From: Dactylis glomerata
Lineage: Eukaryota; Streptophyta; Magnoliopsida; Poales; Poaceae
Assembly: GCA_007115705.1 (NCBI GenBank)
Contig: QXEO01000548.1
Location: 10,242,383 to 10,306,382, forward strand
Reading direction: 5' to 3'
DNA: 64,000 bases
In this document: positions 11,306 through 22,967 of the stretch, one piece after another
Layout of the letters: each line of letters starts with the position of its first letter
Position numbering within the stretch: position 1 is the stretch's first letter
Notes under the pieces: generated by a model
The model's input: only the letters and a program-made list of their open reading frames with translations
Told to the model about the DNA's origin: nothing
The model's database searches: none
Made by a program: the position numbers and the translations under genes

Positions 11306-12586
11306 ACCCCCCGACGGGAAAAACCTAGGTACCCGATCAATTTTCCAGAACACATCGCGATCCGCCGCCGCCGTCGACCCGAAGATCGGGAGGGTCCAGA
11401 AGCTCTTCCCGGCACCCTGCCGGAGAGGGGAATCGCCAGCGGAGGTCTTCTTCATCGCCATGCTTGCCTCCAGAGCGATGAGTGAGTAGTCTACCTTGGA
11501 CTATGGGTCCATAGCAGTACCTAGATGGTTGTTTTCTCCACCATGTGCTTCATGTTTAGATCTCATGAGCTGCCCTACATGATTGAGATCACCGTTATGT
11601 AATTCTACATGTTTGGTTTGTTGGGATCCGATGAATATTGGTGTTATGATTGAGTTGCTATACTGAAATATATCTTATGTTATCTCTATGTTGTTTATGA
11701 TCTTGCATGCTCTCTGTTGTTAGTAGCTATCTTGGCTGAGTAGTTGCTAGTGACTCCAAGAGGGGGTATTTATGCTCGATAGTGGGTTCATGCCTCTATT
11801 TAACCTGGGGGAGTGACAGAAACCTCTAAGGTTGTAGATGTGCTGTTGCTACTAGGGAGAAAACAACATTCATATGCTCAAGGGCATATGCTTTGTTTAC
11901 ATTACACACTTTGCTTAATGCAATTATCTGTTGTTCGCAACTTAATACTTGTGGAGTTCTCGGATTGATTCGCCACAAGTGGATTATTAGTCATAGATGC
12001 AGTTGGATGACGGTCTATGTATTTTGTTGTAATGCCCAGAGTAAATCTCATAGTGATCTTCTTGACATATCACGTTTATCTTTATTCTATCAATTGCCCA
12101 ACTGTAATTTGTTTACCCAGCATGTGTTATTTATCTTATGGAGAGACACCACTAGTGAACTGTGGACTCCAGTCCTATTTCTATCATATTGATATCACCT
12201 GTTTACTTTACTCGCACTGTTTACTTTACTCGCATACTCTACTGTTTTCCACTCGATACGCTCATAGCCTTTGTTTCAAGCAAACCGGTGAGATTGACAA
12301 CCTCATCGCAAGTTGGGAACAAAGTACTTGGTTGTATTGTGTGCAGGTTCCGCGTTGCAGCTAGCAAGCAAAGCTTGGATGAGGCGTCATATATAAATTG
12401 TCCGAAGCTGTCGCAAACTAGCAAGCATCACCTTCAGTCGTAATTGTCTGCTCTTCTCCTGAACGATTAAACCTTGGTTTCTTAACTGAGGGAAAACAAG
12501 CTGCTATACTCATCACACCTTCCTCTTGGGGTTCCCAACTGGCCGGTTATTTACTTCATCAAATCGGTAGCATCAAGCTTATTTTC

Positions 12587-12604
12587 TGGCGCCGTTGCCG
12601 GGGA
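12587..12604 (+). other. primer-binding site, tRNA-Asp type
   Basis: TGGCGCCGTTGCCGGGGA, the 18-base site typical of Athila elements, 11 bp after the LTR end. Confidence 0.9.
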
Positions 12605-12764
12605 AGAGTGGAAGACTTCTGCGAGGGGAGTTTTTTGCACGCACATCCTTTACTTTGTTTATTATTTTGCTTTAATTTATTTATTTTACCTGCATCGTTT
12701 TATATCAAAAACCCAAAAAAATTAGAATCCTTGGTAGTTGTTATTTCTTTACTTTTAGTTCATC

Positions 12765-13349
12765 ATGCTGATCCCTAAGTACGTTCTGGAGGACCTCTCA
12801 GTAGGTAGTGGTTCAATTATTGGAAAAAGTAACATTGAGGAGTTCTTTAATCACATTAGTATGCATAAGGAAGTTGAGGAAAAGTCTTTGGTTGAGCTAG
12901 CTCCTAGTTATGAAGTTGCTTCTGCTTATTTAGTTCACATGTTAGAAGCTAGGTTTGCTAGCCTTAATCCTTTCATGCAATACATGTTCCTTAAGCTTCA
13001 CAAAATTGAGGATCCCGAAAAGAAAGCTTTTACCTTGGAAACTTTGCGCATAGAATTTAGAGATGTTGCAATTGAGGCTAGGAAAGTTTTTAAGAAGTTT
13101 AATAAGCTTGGCTCGCCTGTTAAAATTGTTGGTACACCCAACGAAGATTCTAGATTGCCAATACCTTGTAAGCTTGTAGGAATTCATAATGCTTTGGTAA
13201 CTAATTTTAGTTGGATTTGTCCTGAAAATCTTTTTGATGAAAATAGTGTACCAAAGCGTGACTACAAGGGATACTCAAAACCTCAATTGGATAGTATTCA
13301 TTTCTTTATTCCTATAGTGGATCCTGATCCCCCTTTCATTATTACTTGA
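12765..13349 (+). CDS. sole ORF of the compact Athila-like element, unknown function (194 aa)
   Basis: An uninterrupted frame from ATG 12765 to TGA 13347-13349, 161 bp after the primer site, where gag would normally begin. The protein starts MLIPKYVLEDLSVGSGSII and has a Lys/Glu-rich helical middle (around IEDPEKKAFTLETLRIEF). It ends with hydrophobic and Pro-rich residues (FFIPIVDPDPPF). I see no zinc knuckle, protease or membrane segment and do not recognise a domain. That the ORF is intact while the rest of the interior is noncoding suggests it matters for propagation or that the insertion is young; the sequence cannot separate these. Confidence 0.6.
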   Translation: MLIPKYVLEDLSVGSGSIIGKSNIEEFFNHISMHKEVEEKSLVELAPSYEVASAYLVHMLEARFASLNPFMQYMFLKLHKIEDPEKKAFTLETLRIEFRDVAIEARKVFKKFNKLGSPVKIVGTPNEDSRLPIPCKLVGIHNALVTNFSWICPENLFDENSVPKRDYKGYSKPQLDSIHFFIPIVDPDPPFIIT

Positions 13350-16272
13350 TTCGCAATTTTCTGCGCCTAGCTCAAAGGCGTTAAAGAAAAGCACTCTTGG
13401 GAGATAACCCAATGTTTTATTTCTAGTACTTTTTCTTTTATTTGAGTCTTGGAAGTCATTACTACTGTAATTACCGCTCCTTATCTTGTTTATTTTGTTT
13501 TTGTGCCAAGAGAAGCCTCTAATTCGAGTGAGGTAAAGATTTGGGGATGTTGCTGTCCTGAAACTGTTTTCGGTGCTGCACCGTAAAAATTCGTATAAAT
13601 TCTCTGTATATCTTTTGGACCTGCGATTTCTTGTGCATATGACCCAGGTTATATCCAAACTTTCGTTAGTTTAACACTTTTTTATTTGAGCAACACAAAA
13701 CCCCTCAAAAATTCGGCCTTTGTCAGCTGTTCTGTTTTGACAGATTTCTGCCAATATTTGTGTTTGCCACTTTAGCGCTTTGTTTTGAGTTCTTTTGATC
13801 ACGGAACTTTTGGGGAAGTTGCTACAGTAGTATACACTTAATATGTGGTGGTTTTGGGTTGAAACCTAAAGCAAAAAGAGGTTGATTATATGTTATGCTA
13901 TACTAATGTTGCTAATAGATTTGTGTTTAGTTTTGTATGAAGGAAGTTTTCAAGTGTAGGGATTGGAGAATGATGAGATGAGTTGAAGAATGGACAAAAG
14001 CTCAAGATTGGGGATGCCCATGCATCACCCCAAGAAATATCCAAGAAGTACAAGCGTCAAAGCTTGGGGATGCCCCCGAGGCACCCCTTCTTCATCGGCA
14101 AAAATCAGGTCACCTTTCAAGACACTATATTTTTATTGCTTCATGCACTATGTGTTTTTCTTGTAGCGTCCGTTGTTTTAGTTTTCTTAGTTATTTTAGT
14201 TTTGTTTGCTGCAATAAATGGTTGGACCCCAACAAATTTCCTTTGGAGGAGATGTATTCGTTTTCATTTGCCAAGAACACTCAGTTTTTCACTCTTATTG
14301 TTCAACGAGTGTTCTTCTTTTTCCGCTACTGCTTTTGGTTTTCGTTTTCGCCTTGATTTGCGTTCAGACCTTGTCATATCTTTTCATCAAGGTGTATTTT
14401 TGCCTCTGATCTTTATTGGTTTTCATCAAAAGAGGTGTCTTTAAAAATTTCAAATGGTGTTGGAAAAGAGAAAATCTTTATGCAAAAAAGTGGTACAAGA
14501 AGGAGCTTGTGTAGACTGCGGCTTAGGCTTTTTCATGTCATGCTTGATGTCTTTTTGATAGTATGCTTAGTGGTTTTACTGTAGCATGACTTGTCTCAAA
14601 CAATTGAGATTGCTTAATGAGCCTTTGAAAAAATCATGCGTTGCTTTTATCGTTTGGAAGCATTATTTTGGTTTTCTCCTTGATGCTTTATTTGGGTTGA
14701 CTTGGCGCATGCTCACACATGTTAGACTCTTACAAAGTCGCCAATAGCCTCTATGATCATTTAGTTTTTGACTTTTGATGCCATCTTATGCTTCTTTTAA
14801 TGTCGCTTTGCATGATTATGGCCATTATTGCTCTCTTAGTTGGTCGCTCCCAGTCTTTTGCTAGCCCTCGCCTTGTACTGAGTATGAGCTCTACTCGTGC
14901 ATCCAACTCCTAAAAGCCAAAGTTTTCCAAAGTGTCCACCATACATACCTACAAGCAATTTGCTATTCTAAGTAAATTTGACTTGCTTTTATTTTCTCTT
15001 CAAATTAAACTCTTACCAGTGTTATGCGCATTCGGTCAGTAAAGCTCTCACGAACCGGAAGGCACACTTTACTTTTTCCTGTTCTTAAAAATTTGACATT
15101 GTGGTCTCTTATGTTGAGTTGTTATGCTTGCAAGTTGTAAGTTGGAGACTAGCCCAGCCATGCAGTCATGGGCAAGCTTTCAACATTGCACTTCTTATTT
15201 GAGTTGATATCGTGATCTTTTGTTTATGGATGCCCGCGGTGTGAAATGAATTGTGAATCTTGTGGGGATCATGGAGTTTGTATATGTGTTAGGGAAACGC
15301 CGGGCCGCTAATCTAAGCCATGCATAATTCATGGTGGAAATTTGCAGCATACCCATGGTGAACATTCGACGACGCATCTCACGAGAAAAAACTAAACAAA
15401 TGGCAAATAAAAGAGATGTCGAGGTGTTCATTATCTGCTTGTCCTGTCATTTTGATGTGGGCTTGTTCCATGTCATCGGGCACGGAGGTACCCCATTGGC
15501 GGTTCTCAATGATATGCATATATTTACAATGACAAGAGCCTTGCTTGGGACTCTAAGTAAAGTAGCATGAGGTTTGGGTACTCGTATTCACGGGACACGA
15601 GGTTTTCAACTTATGATTTGTCAAGCATATGCATCATAATTGTTCTCGCATTAACTTTAACCATTCAAGATGCTTATGATGGGGGCAATGAGAGCTCAAA
15701 GCCGGTAAGTACCATAATTTTGGAAGGTTATAAAACTTGCAATCACTGCTTCCCTCTGCGAAGGGCCTTTCTTTTACTTTTATGTTGAGTCACCACCTTC
15801 TATCTTTATGCACCATTAAGAGAGCATAGTTGTCATTCTTAGTATAATGTGCATTGTCCCAAAGTTTTCATTGATTGATTCATATTGTTGGTTTCACTTG
15901 TTCTTAAATTATTTGTATCTAGTCGCCCTCTTAAACTTGAAGGTGTCCTATGCATTTATGTTTTGCTCTCTTTGAAGGACAAGCTGAAAACCATTTGTAT
16001 GTTTTTCCTTATGATTTGAACACACATTTGACTTTCATTGTTTCATTTTCATGATCTTTTGTTTGTGTTCATTTTCATGTTTACAACATGGTTGCTAAGT
16101 TCTTATTGTCAAGATTATATCTTTCATGCCCATGTTTTAAGTTCTTATGATCCCAGCTCACAAATGCTTACATATATGATCAAGATTGTCTAGGTGCATG
16201 TCACCTCAAAAATAATTCTTTTGTTATCACTTACCTACTCGAGGACGAGCAGGAGTTAAGCTTGGGGATGCT
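13350..16272 (+). other. noncoding interior of compact Athila-like element
   Basis: About 2.9 kb with no supported coding region. The frames listed by length here are T-rich and domain-free. It holds a 46-bp block at 15747-15792 and looser matches at about 14855-14990 that recur in the full Athila-like element (40834-40879 and about 40220-40370). It ends in the polypurine tract just before 16273. Confidence 0.7.
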
Positions 16273-17920
16273 TGATACGTCTCAAACGTATATATAATTT
16301 TTGATGCTCCATGCTTGTTTTTACACCATTTGCCCAATGTTTCGTTACACTTCGTGGCACTTTTATGCATTTTCCGGAACTAACCTACTAACAATTTGCC
16401 ACAGTGCCAGTTCCCTGTTTTCTGCTGTTTTTGTGTTTCAGAAGTGATACACAGGAAATATTCTCGGAATTGGACGAAACAAGTTCCTGAAGTCTTATTT
16501 TGTCCGGGAGCTTCTAGGGATCCAAAGAGAAGTAGGAGAGGGGCCACAGGCCGCCCTCACACCAGGCTGGCGCGGCCCAGGCCCTGGCCGCGCCGCCATG
16601 GTGTGAGGAGGCCTGGGGCCACTCCTGACGTCGCCCCTTCGCCTATAAAGACCCCCCGACGGGAAAAACCTAGGTACCCGATCAATTTTCCAGAACACAT
16701 CGCGATCTGCCGCCGCCGTCGACCCGAAGATCGGGAGGGTCCAGAAGCTCTTCTCGGCACCCTGCCGGAGAGGGGAATCGCCATCGGAGGTCTTCTTCAT
16801 CGCCATGCTTGCCTCCAGAGCGATGAGTGAGTAGTCTACCTTGGACTATGGGTCCATAGCAGTAGCTAGATGGTTGTCTTCTCCACCATGTGCTTCATGT
16901 TTAGATCCCATGAGCTGCCCTACATGATTGAGATCACCATTATGTAATTCTACATGTTTGGTTTGTTGGGATCCGATGAATATTGGTGTTATGATTGAGT
17001 TCCTATACTGAAATATATCTTATGTTATCTCTATGTTGTTTATGATCTTGCATGCTCTCCGTTGTTAGTAGCTATCTTGGCCGAGTAGTTGCTAGTGACT
17101 CCAAGAGGGGGTATTTATGCTCGATAGTGGGTTCATGCCTCTATTTAACCTGGGGGAGTGACAGAAACCTCTAAGGTTGTAGATGTGCTATTGCTACTAG
17201 GGAGAAAACAACATTCATATGCTCAAGGGCATATGCTTTGTTTACATTACACACTTTGCTTAATGCAATTATCTGTTGTTCGCAACTTAATACTTGTGGA
17301 GTTCTCAGATTGATTCGCCACAAGTGGATTATTAGTCATAGATGCAGTTGGATGGAGGTCTATGTATTTTGTTGTAATGCCCAGAGTAAATCTCACAGTG
17401 ATCTTCTTGACATATCACGTTTATCTTTATTCTATCAATTGCCCAACTGTAATTTGTTTACCCAGCATGTGTTATTTATCTTATGGAGAGACACCACTAG
17501 TGAACTATGGACCCCGGTCCTATTTCCATCATATTGCTATCACCTGTTTACTTTACTCGCACTGTTTACTTTACTCGCATACTCTACTGTTTTCGACTCG
17601 ATACGCTCATAACCTTTGTTTCAAGCAAACCGGTGAGATTGACAACCTCATCGCAAGTTGGGAACAAAGTACTTGGTTGTGTTGTGTGCAGGTTCCGCGT
17701 TGCAGCTAGCAAGCAAAGCTTGGACGAGGCGCCATATATAAATTGTCCGAAGCTGTCGCAAACTAGCAAGCATCACCTTCAGTCGTAATTGTCTGCTCTT
17801 CTCCTGAACGATTAAACCTTGGTTTCTTAACTGAGGGAAAACAAACTGCTATACTCATCACACCTTCCTCTTGGGGTTCCCAACTGGCCGTTTATTTACT
17901 TCATCAAATCGGTAGCATCA
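16273..17920 (+). repeat. 3' LTR, compact Athila-like element
   Basis: Starts TGATACGTCTCAAAC, ends GTAGCATCA; 1648 bp, collinear with the 5' LTR. It is followed by the target duplication CATTG at 17921-17925. Confidence 0.93.
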
Positions 17921-18188
17921 CATTGCCACTTGCATTCAAGGAGAAAAGAATCTCAATGATCTTTTGAACAATCAACGAATGTTCAAGGGTAAGGAAGGTC
18001 TCGGGTTTTTTGCCGAGTCCTCTAAGAAGAGGGATCTCGGATTGGTGGCCGAGCCCTCAAAGAAGAAGAAGAAGAACAGAAGAAGAAGAAGACTGCTGCT
18101 ACTGCCCCCACTCCTCATGTTCCATTTGAAATTTGTTACACAGAGGAGGAGTGGGAGGAGCTCAAGGGAAAGGAGAAGAAAATCGAAG

Positions 18189-18275
18189 TGACCGGAGTCT
18201 CCGGGTCGAAAGGACCGGAGTCTCCGGCTGGGTCATCTAGCCTGGAGTCTCCGGCCCCCAAAGCCGGAGTCTCCG
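18189..18275 (+). repeat. cluster of CCGGAGTCTCCGG motifs in SIRE Gag-protease linker
   Basis: Four GGAGTCTCCGG-type cores within about 90 bp of formerly coding sequence (from 18193, spaced about 20-25 bp). Each is the reverse complement of the GGAGACTCC core found in the LTRs. Confidence 0.8.
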
Positions 18276-19995
18276 GCCCTACTCACAATGATTTTGCAGG
18301 AAAATATAACCCTCACTATGTTCTTCTTAGAGACTATTATGGTGATGTCTATGCTAAATATGTTGGTCCCTAGGATGGTTACATTGAATATGCTATTTGG
18401 GTACCTAAGATTCTTGTGACTAACAAAAGAGGACCCATCCAAAAATGGGGACCTAAATCCAAGAATTGACTTCTTGTAGGATGTTGCTTCCGGAGGAGAA
18501 AAATGGATCATTGATAGTGGTGCCACAAGTCATATGACTGGAAGCAAAAATATTGTGAAAGAACTAAGGCCAAATACTTCAAATGTCACGATCTCATACG
18601 GTGATAAATCATCCTCTAAGGTACTTGGTTTCGGTAAGGTGGTGATCACTCTGGACGTGTCCTTAGTGAATGCCATGCTTGTCGAAACCATTGGTTATAA
18701 TTTACTTTCCGTTCGTCAACTTGCTACTATGGGTTGTGCCATATATTTTGATGTTGACTTTGTGGTCGTCATGTGGAGTAAGACTCTCAAGGTTGCCTTT
18801 GTTGGGTATGTCGAGAACAGTTTGTATGTGGTGGACTTCTCGGAGAAACCCACTACGGCCGCGATATGCCTAATTTCTAAGGCCGACGTGGGATGGCTTT
18901 GGCATCGCCGGTTAGCCCACGTCAATATGAGAGCTTTGCAAAATCTCTACACCGGCGGCCACATACTCGGACTAAAGGATGTTTCTTTTGCCAAAGATCG
19001 TGTTTGTAGGGCTTGTATTGAAGGAAAAATGCATGAAACAAGCCATCCAAGCAAGACTATTATGTCTTCCAAGAGGTGCTTGGAGCTCCTTCACATGGAT
19101 CTATTCGGACCTCCCACTTATGCTAGTCTTGGTGGCAAGAAGTATTGTTTGGTGATTGTCGATGACTATTCAAGATATACTTGGGTTTATTTCTTCGAGT
19201 TCAAGAGTGAGACCCAACAAACTGTCAAAGACTTCGCCATCGAAGTTGAGCGTCAATTCAATACCACCATATTGACAATAAGAAGTGACAATGGCACCGA
19301 GTTCAAGAACTACTCCCTAAATGAGTTTCTTAGTGATGCGGGTATCAAACATCAATATTCCGCTGCATATATGCCGCAACAAAATGGAGTTGCGGAGAGG
19401 AAGAACCGGACTTATGGATGCGGCAAGAACCATGTTGGCGGAGTTCGAGTATCCATACAACTTTTGGGCCAAAGCTATTAACACCGCATGCCATGCCACC
19501 AACTGGCTTCATCTCCGCAAGAACTTGAACAAGACTCCCTATGAGATACTTACCGGGCGAAAGCCTAACATCATGTACTTCCGGGTATTTGGTTGTAAGT
19601 GCTTCTATCTCAAGAAAGGTGTTCGTTTGTCAAAATTTGATTCTAAAGCTTTAGAGGGTATCTTTGTTGGTTATTCCTTGGACTCACATTCCTATAGGGT
19701 CTATAGCAAGTCCACCGGGCATGTTATAGAAACTTGTAATGTGAGGTTTGATGAAGATAATGGTTCCTTTGTGGGACAAAGTGGTGTTCATGATGTAGGT
19801 GACGAAATTCCTCCCCAAGCCATAAGAAGAATGGGTGTCAGATTCTTCCGGCCCATTGAGGCACACCTTTTGGCCGAGGGAGAAGGACAATGCTCTACTC
19901 AAGTGGAGCCTTCACCTGCTGAACACCCACATGACTCAAACCAAAGACAAGCTGCACACCCTCAACCTCAAGATCATCCCATCGAGCAATCTTGT

Positions 19996-20115
19996 CCGGA
20001 GTCTCCGGCCTATACCGGAGTCTCCGGGTTTGGATACCGGAGTCTCCGGGTTTGGATACCGGAGTCTCCGGGTTTGGATACCGGAGTCTCCGGGTTTGGA
20101 TACCGGAGTCTCCGG
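19996..20115 (+). repeat. 22-bp tandem array built on CCGGAGTCTCCGG
   Basis: The motif starts at 19996, 20015, 20037, 20059, 20081 and 20103; the last five are exactly 22 bp apart with spacer gtttggata. Because 22 is not divisible by three, the reading frame rotates with each copy. The array is stop-free in all three forward frames and lies between integrase and RT. Confidence 0.92.
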
Positions 20116-20706
20116 GGATGATCAAGGCCAAGATGAAGATCCATCTGAATTCCGTGGCTACGGGCCACTTGATGATCAAGGCAATCCAACTGGTCAAGGC
20201 GAGGACCAGAACAGCGATCATGAAGATGATCCAGTAGTCTCTCAAGAAACACCTCTTGAGGCTCGCACTCGCCGTGAGAAGAAGATTGAGTCCACACTCC
20301 GACGAAGAAGCATATCCTTGGAAAATGTGGTTGGGAGTGTTCGTAAAGGGGTCTCTACAAGGAGGCAACTATCTAAATTTAGCTCTCATCATGCTTTTGT
20401 CTCTTGTGTAGAACCCAAGAAAGCTTATGAAGTGCTCGATGATCCAGATTGGCTTATTGCCATGCATGATGAACTCAACAACTTCGAGCACAACAAAGTA
20501 TGGACTCTAGTAGAAAGACCCAAAGATTGACGTAATGTCATTGGGACCAAGTGGATCTTCAAGAACAAGCAAGATGCAAATGGCATTGTCATTCGTAACA
20601 AGGCAAGATTGGTGGCTCAAGGTTTGTCCCAAGTCGAGGGTATTGATTTTGGTGAAACTTTTGCTCCCGTTGCTCGCCTTGAATCTATTCGCATCTTACT
20701 TGCATA

Positions 20707-21724
20707 CTAGATGGTCCTGGCGTGCTCTGCTGCGCCATTCTCGGCTTCTATCGTTGATTGTTTGCGACATGTTTATTGTTTTGATTGCATATGTTTGGTC
20801 TTGTCAATGGCATGATGAGCTTACGTAAAATGCGTGTTTGGCACATTTTTGCAACACATTTTTGCATGTGGGGGCAACATGTTGTCTGTCTAACGGTGGT
20901 TGAAGAAGAGAAGAAAGTTCAGATCCATGATTAAAACGGCAGCGAGCCAAACTGATATGTGATCTCCAAGGATATATGCGATCGTAAAAATTCTTCTAGG
21001 ATTTTGTCCCCTCACCGATGAAGTCGTCGGTCTGCTCACTTCCAGTGGCCTTGGGCCTTGGAGGTGGACCACGGTCCCACGCTGGCGGGTGGTTTCCCGT
21101 TTTTTGTTTATGTTGTTTTTAGTGTCTTCTTCAAAGTAGTGAGGTGGATGCTACATCTTAAAGTTATAATAAGGTTTTCTCCGCCCTATCCTCATTTTGG
21201 CAATGTGTCTAGTGTCGACCGAGGGTGTGTGGAGATGTGTGTCTAGCGGATCTCCTAGGATCCAGTCGGTTTTTGTGTTTGTTGGTTTGGTTTCAGGTCA
21301 AACTCTTCCAATCTATGGTTACCACCATTGTCAATGGTTGGTGTGTTTTTCCTTTGGGACTTTAGGATGGCGACTTCACGTCAGTCTTTTATAATAAGCT
21401 TTACTACGATAAGCTTTGCCCGGCTCTGGCAAACAGAGGGCCGAGAATCGTGGCGCGCCTTTGGCTCATGCTAGTGTTCGTAGTCGTTGCTAGGTGGTTA
21501 AGATACATTTTTATATTCTTTCTTACTTTCTAGGATGATTGTACTATTGTTAATGATTATTAAAAGATCATCGATTTTTTAAGAAAGAAAAAAGCAGCAA
21601 CATGGCCTAACAAAAATCAATACCACAAGTAAAATTCTAATTCTCTAGCAAATGGGACCCATGATAGTGACATGCTAGTCATCCTATGGCTTTCAATCCT
21701 AGGGAGCTTAGAGCTCTTAGAGGA
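20707..21724 (-). mobile_element. non-autonomous Helitron (1018 bp)
   Basis: On the minus strand the insert starts TCCTCTAAGAG (21724) and ends CTAG (20710-20707), with flanking A at 20706 and T at 21725. A 5-bp-stem hairpin (TGGCG, 10-base loop, CGCCA; 20718-20737) sits 7 bp inside the CTAG end. These are the Helitron signatures: TC start, CTRR end, terminal hairpin, AT target, no target duplication. Precise removal restores a TAT (Tyr) codon between ILLA and ASHHNFKL of the host RT, which supports both ends independently. No Rep/helicase is present. The interior includes an A-rich run near 21582-21597 and unassigned, possibly captured, sequence. Confidence 0.85.
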
Positions 21725-22967
21725 TGCATCTCATCATAACTTTAAACTTCAACAAATGGATGTTAAAAGTGCATTTCTTAATGGTCCTTTAAATGAATTG
21801 GTTTTTGTGAAGCAAACCCCAGGCTTTGAAAACCCTAAGTTTCCTAACCACGTTTACAAACTTGATAAGGCGCTCTACGGACTTAAACAAGCCCCACGTG
21901 CATGGTATGAGCACCTTAAAGAGCTGTTGGTTGATCATGGTTTTGAAATTGGAGTGATCGATCCCACTCTTTTTACTAAGAAGGTCAATGGGGAGCTTTT
22001 CATTTGCCAATTATATGTTGATGACATTATATTTGGTTCTACTAACAAAGTTTTCAATGATGAGTTTGCTAAGCTCATGACCGACAAGTTTGAGATGTCT
22101 ATGATGGGGGAGTTGGAGTTCTTCCTTGGTTTTGAAGTAAAACAATTGAAGGGAGGGACTTTCGTGAACCAAGCCAAATATACCCAAGACATGCTCAAGA
22201 GGTTCGAGATGATTGGAGTCAAAGGTGCAAAGACTCCTATGCCAACAAAGGTTAATCTTGATCTCGATCCTAATGGTAAAGATGTGGATCAAAAACTTTA
22301 TAGATCTATGATTGGTTCCTTGCTTTACCTTTGCGCATCTAGACCGGACATTATATTAAGTGTGGGAGTTTGTGCATGTTTTCAAGCCACACCAAAAGAA
22401 ATCCACTTAGTGGCGGTCAAGAGAATCTTTCGATATTTAGTGAATACCCCTAACTTTGGTCTTTGGTACCCGAAGGGAGCAAGTTTTGATCTTGTAGGTT
22501 ACTCGGATTCGGATTGGGCGGGAGACAAAGTGGAACGGAAATCAACCTCCGGGGCTTGCCAATTCCTTGGTAGGTCTTTGGTGTGTTGGTCATCTAAGAA
22601 AAAAAATTGTGTGTCTCTCTCCACCATCGAAGCCGAATATGTAGCCGCCGCAAGTTGTTGTGCACAACTTTTATGGATGAGGCAAACTTTGAAGGATTAC
22701 GGTATCATTTTTGACAAAGTGCCTCTTTTGTGTGATAATGAAAGTGCCATCAAGATCGCTCACAACCCAGTGCAACACAACAAGACGAAACATATTGAGA
22801 TTCGTCATCATTTCATTCGGGATCATGTCAACCGTGGAGAAATTGATCTATCTTATGTTGGCACCAATGAGCAACTTGCCGATATATTCACGAAGCCACT
22901 TGATGAAGCAAGATTTCGGGAATTGAGGCATGAACTAAATATCATTGATTCAAGCAATGTGGCTTGA
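21725..22967 (+). pseudogene. SIRE-like RT (rest) and RNase H
   Basis: One open frame from the Helitron junction to TGA at 22965-22967. RT motifs: LQQMDVKSAFLNG, YGLKQAPRAWYE and the catalytic YVDDIIFGS (Asp codons at 22020-22025). RNase H motifs: YSDSDWAGD, the STIEAEY segment, LLCDNESAI, TKHIEIRHHFIRD and the end ADIFTKPLDEARF. No stop is seen in this part, but the gene is dead because upstream parts are broken. Bases 22968-23724 downstream are noncoding; they carry another cluster of GGAGACTCCGG motifs at about 23445-23515 that leads into the spliced third ORF. Confidence 0.9.

Larger units (their letters stand above)
10927..12575 (+). repeat. 5' LTR, compact Athila-like element
   Basis: Starts TGATACGTCTCC, ends GTAGCATCA; 1649 bp. 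It contains the U3 inverted repeat at 11202-11270 and a TATA box at 11299. The short open frames at 11893-12443 recur in the 3' LTR but have no recognisable product. Confidence 0.93.
10927..17920 (+). mobile_element. compact Athila-like Ty3 element, non-autonomous (about 7.0 kb)
   Basis: It has two LTRs (10927-12575 and 16273-17920), a tRNA-Asp primer site (12587-12604), one 194-codon ORF and no protease, RT or integrase. A 5-bp target duplication CATTG flanks it (10922-10926 and 17921-17925). Without it the host gag frame is continuous. The polypurine tract is the G-rich aagcttggggatgct before 16273. LTRs differ by roughly 36 substitutions in 1649 bp (hand count, about 2.2%). Mobilisation would need proteins from a coding relative; the Athila-like element at 23818-42846 is such a relative by its shared noncoding motifs. 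Confidence 0.92.
17926..20706 (+). pseudogene. SIRE-like gag end, protease, integrase and RT start, multiply broken
   Basis: Resumes after the Athila-like insertion with the Gag tail (KNLNDLLNNQR...KEGLGF). A frame change occurs in an A/G-rich run near 18070. Protease: WIIDSGATSHMTG, Asp at 18513. Integrase: zinc-binding WHRRLAHVNM...CRACIEGKM, catalytic residues in LHMDLFGP, RSDNGTEF and QNGVAERKNRT. A one-base loss near 19410 shifts the frame; the GRKP...FVGYS region follows in the next frame. The INT-RT linker carries a 22-bp repeat array. RT begins in a third frame (KKAYEVLDDPDWL...VWTLVERPKD), hits TGA at 20528-20530, then continues GTKWIFKNKQDANG...FGETFAPVARLESIRILLA. The Helitron at 20707 splits the next Tyr codon. 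Confidence 0.88.

Noticed and set aside
11893..12443. Several 90-115-codon frames, repeated at 17238-17788
   Set aside because: These are LTR repeats of the compact Athila-like element, with no start context or domain; the duplication reflects the LTR pair.
20701..21729. Helitron insert first read as an LTR or LINE insertion with TGCAT duplication
   Set aside because: A TGCAT duplication would remove two conserved RT residues, whereas the A|CTAG...GA|T Helitron model restores them exactly; there are also no LTR ends.
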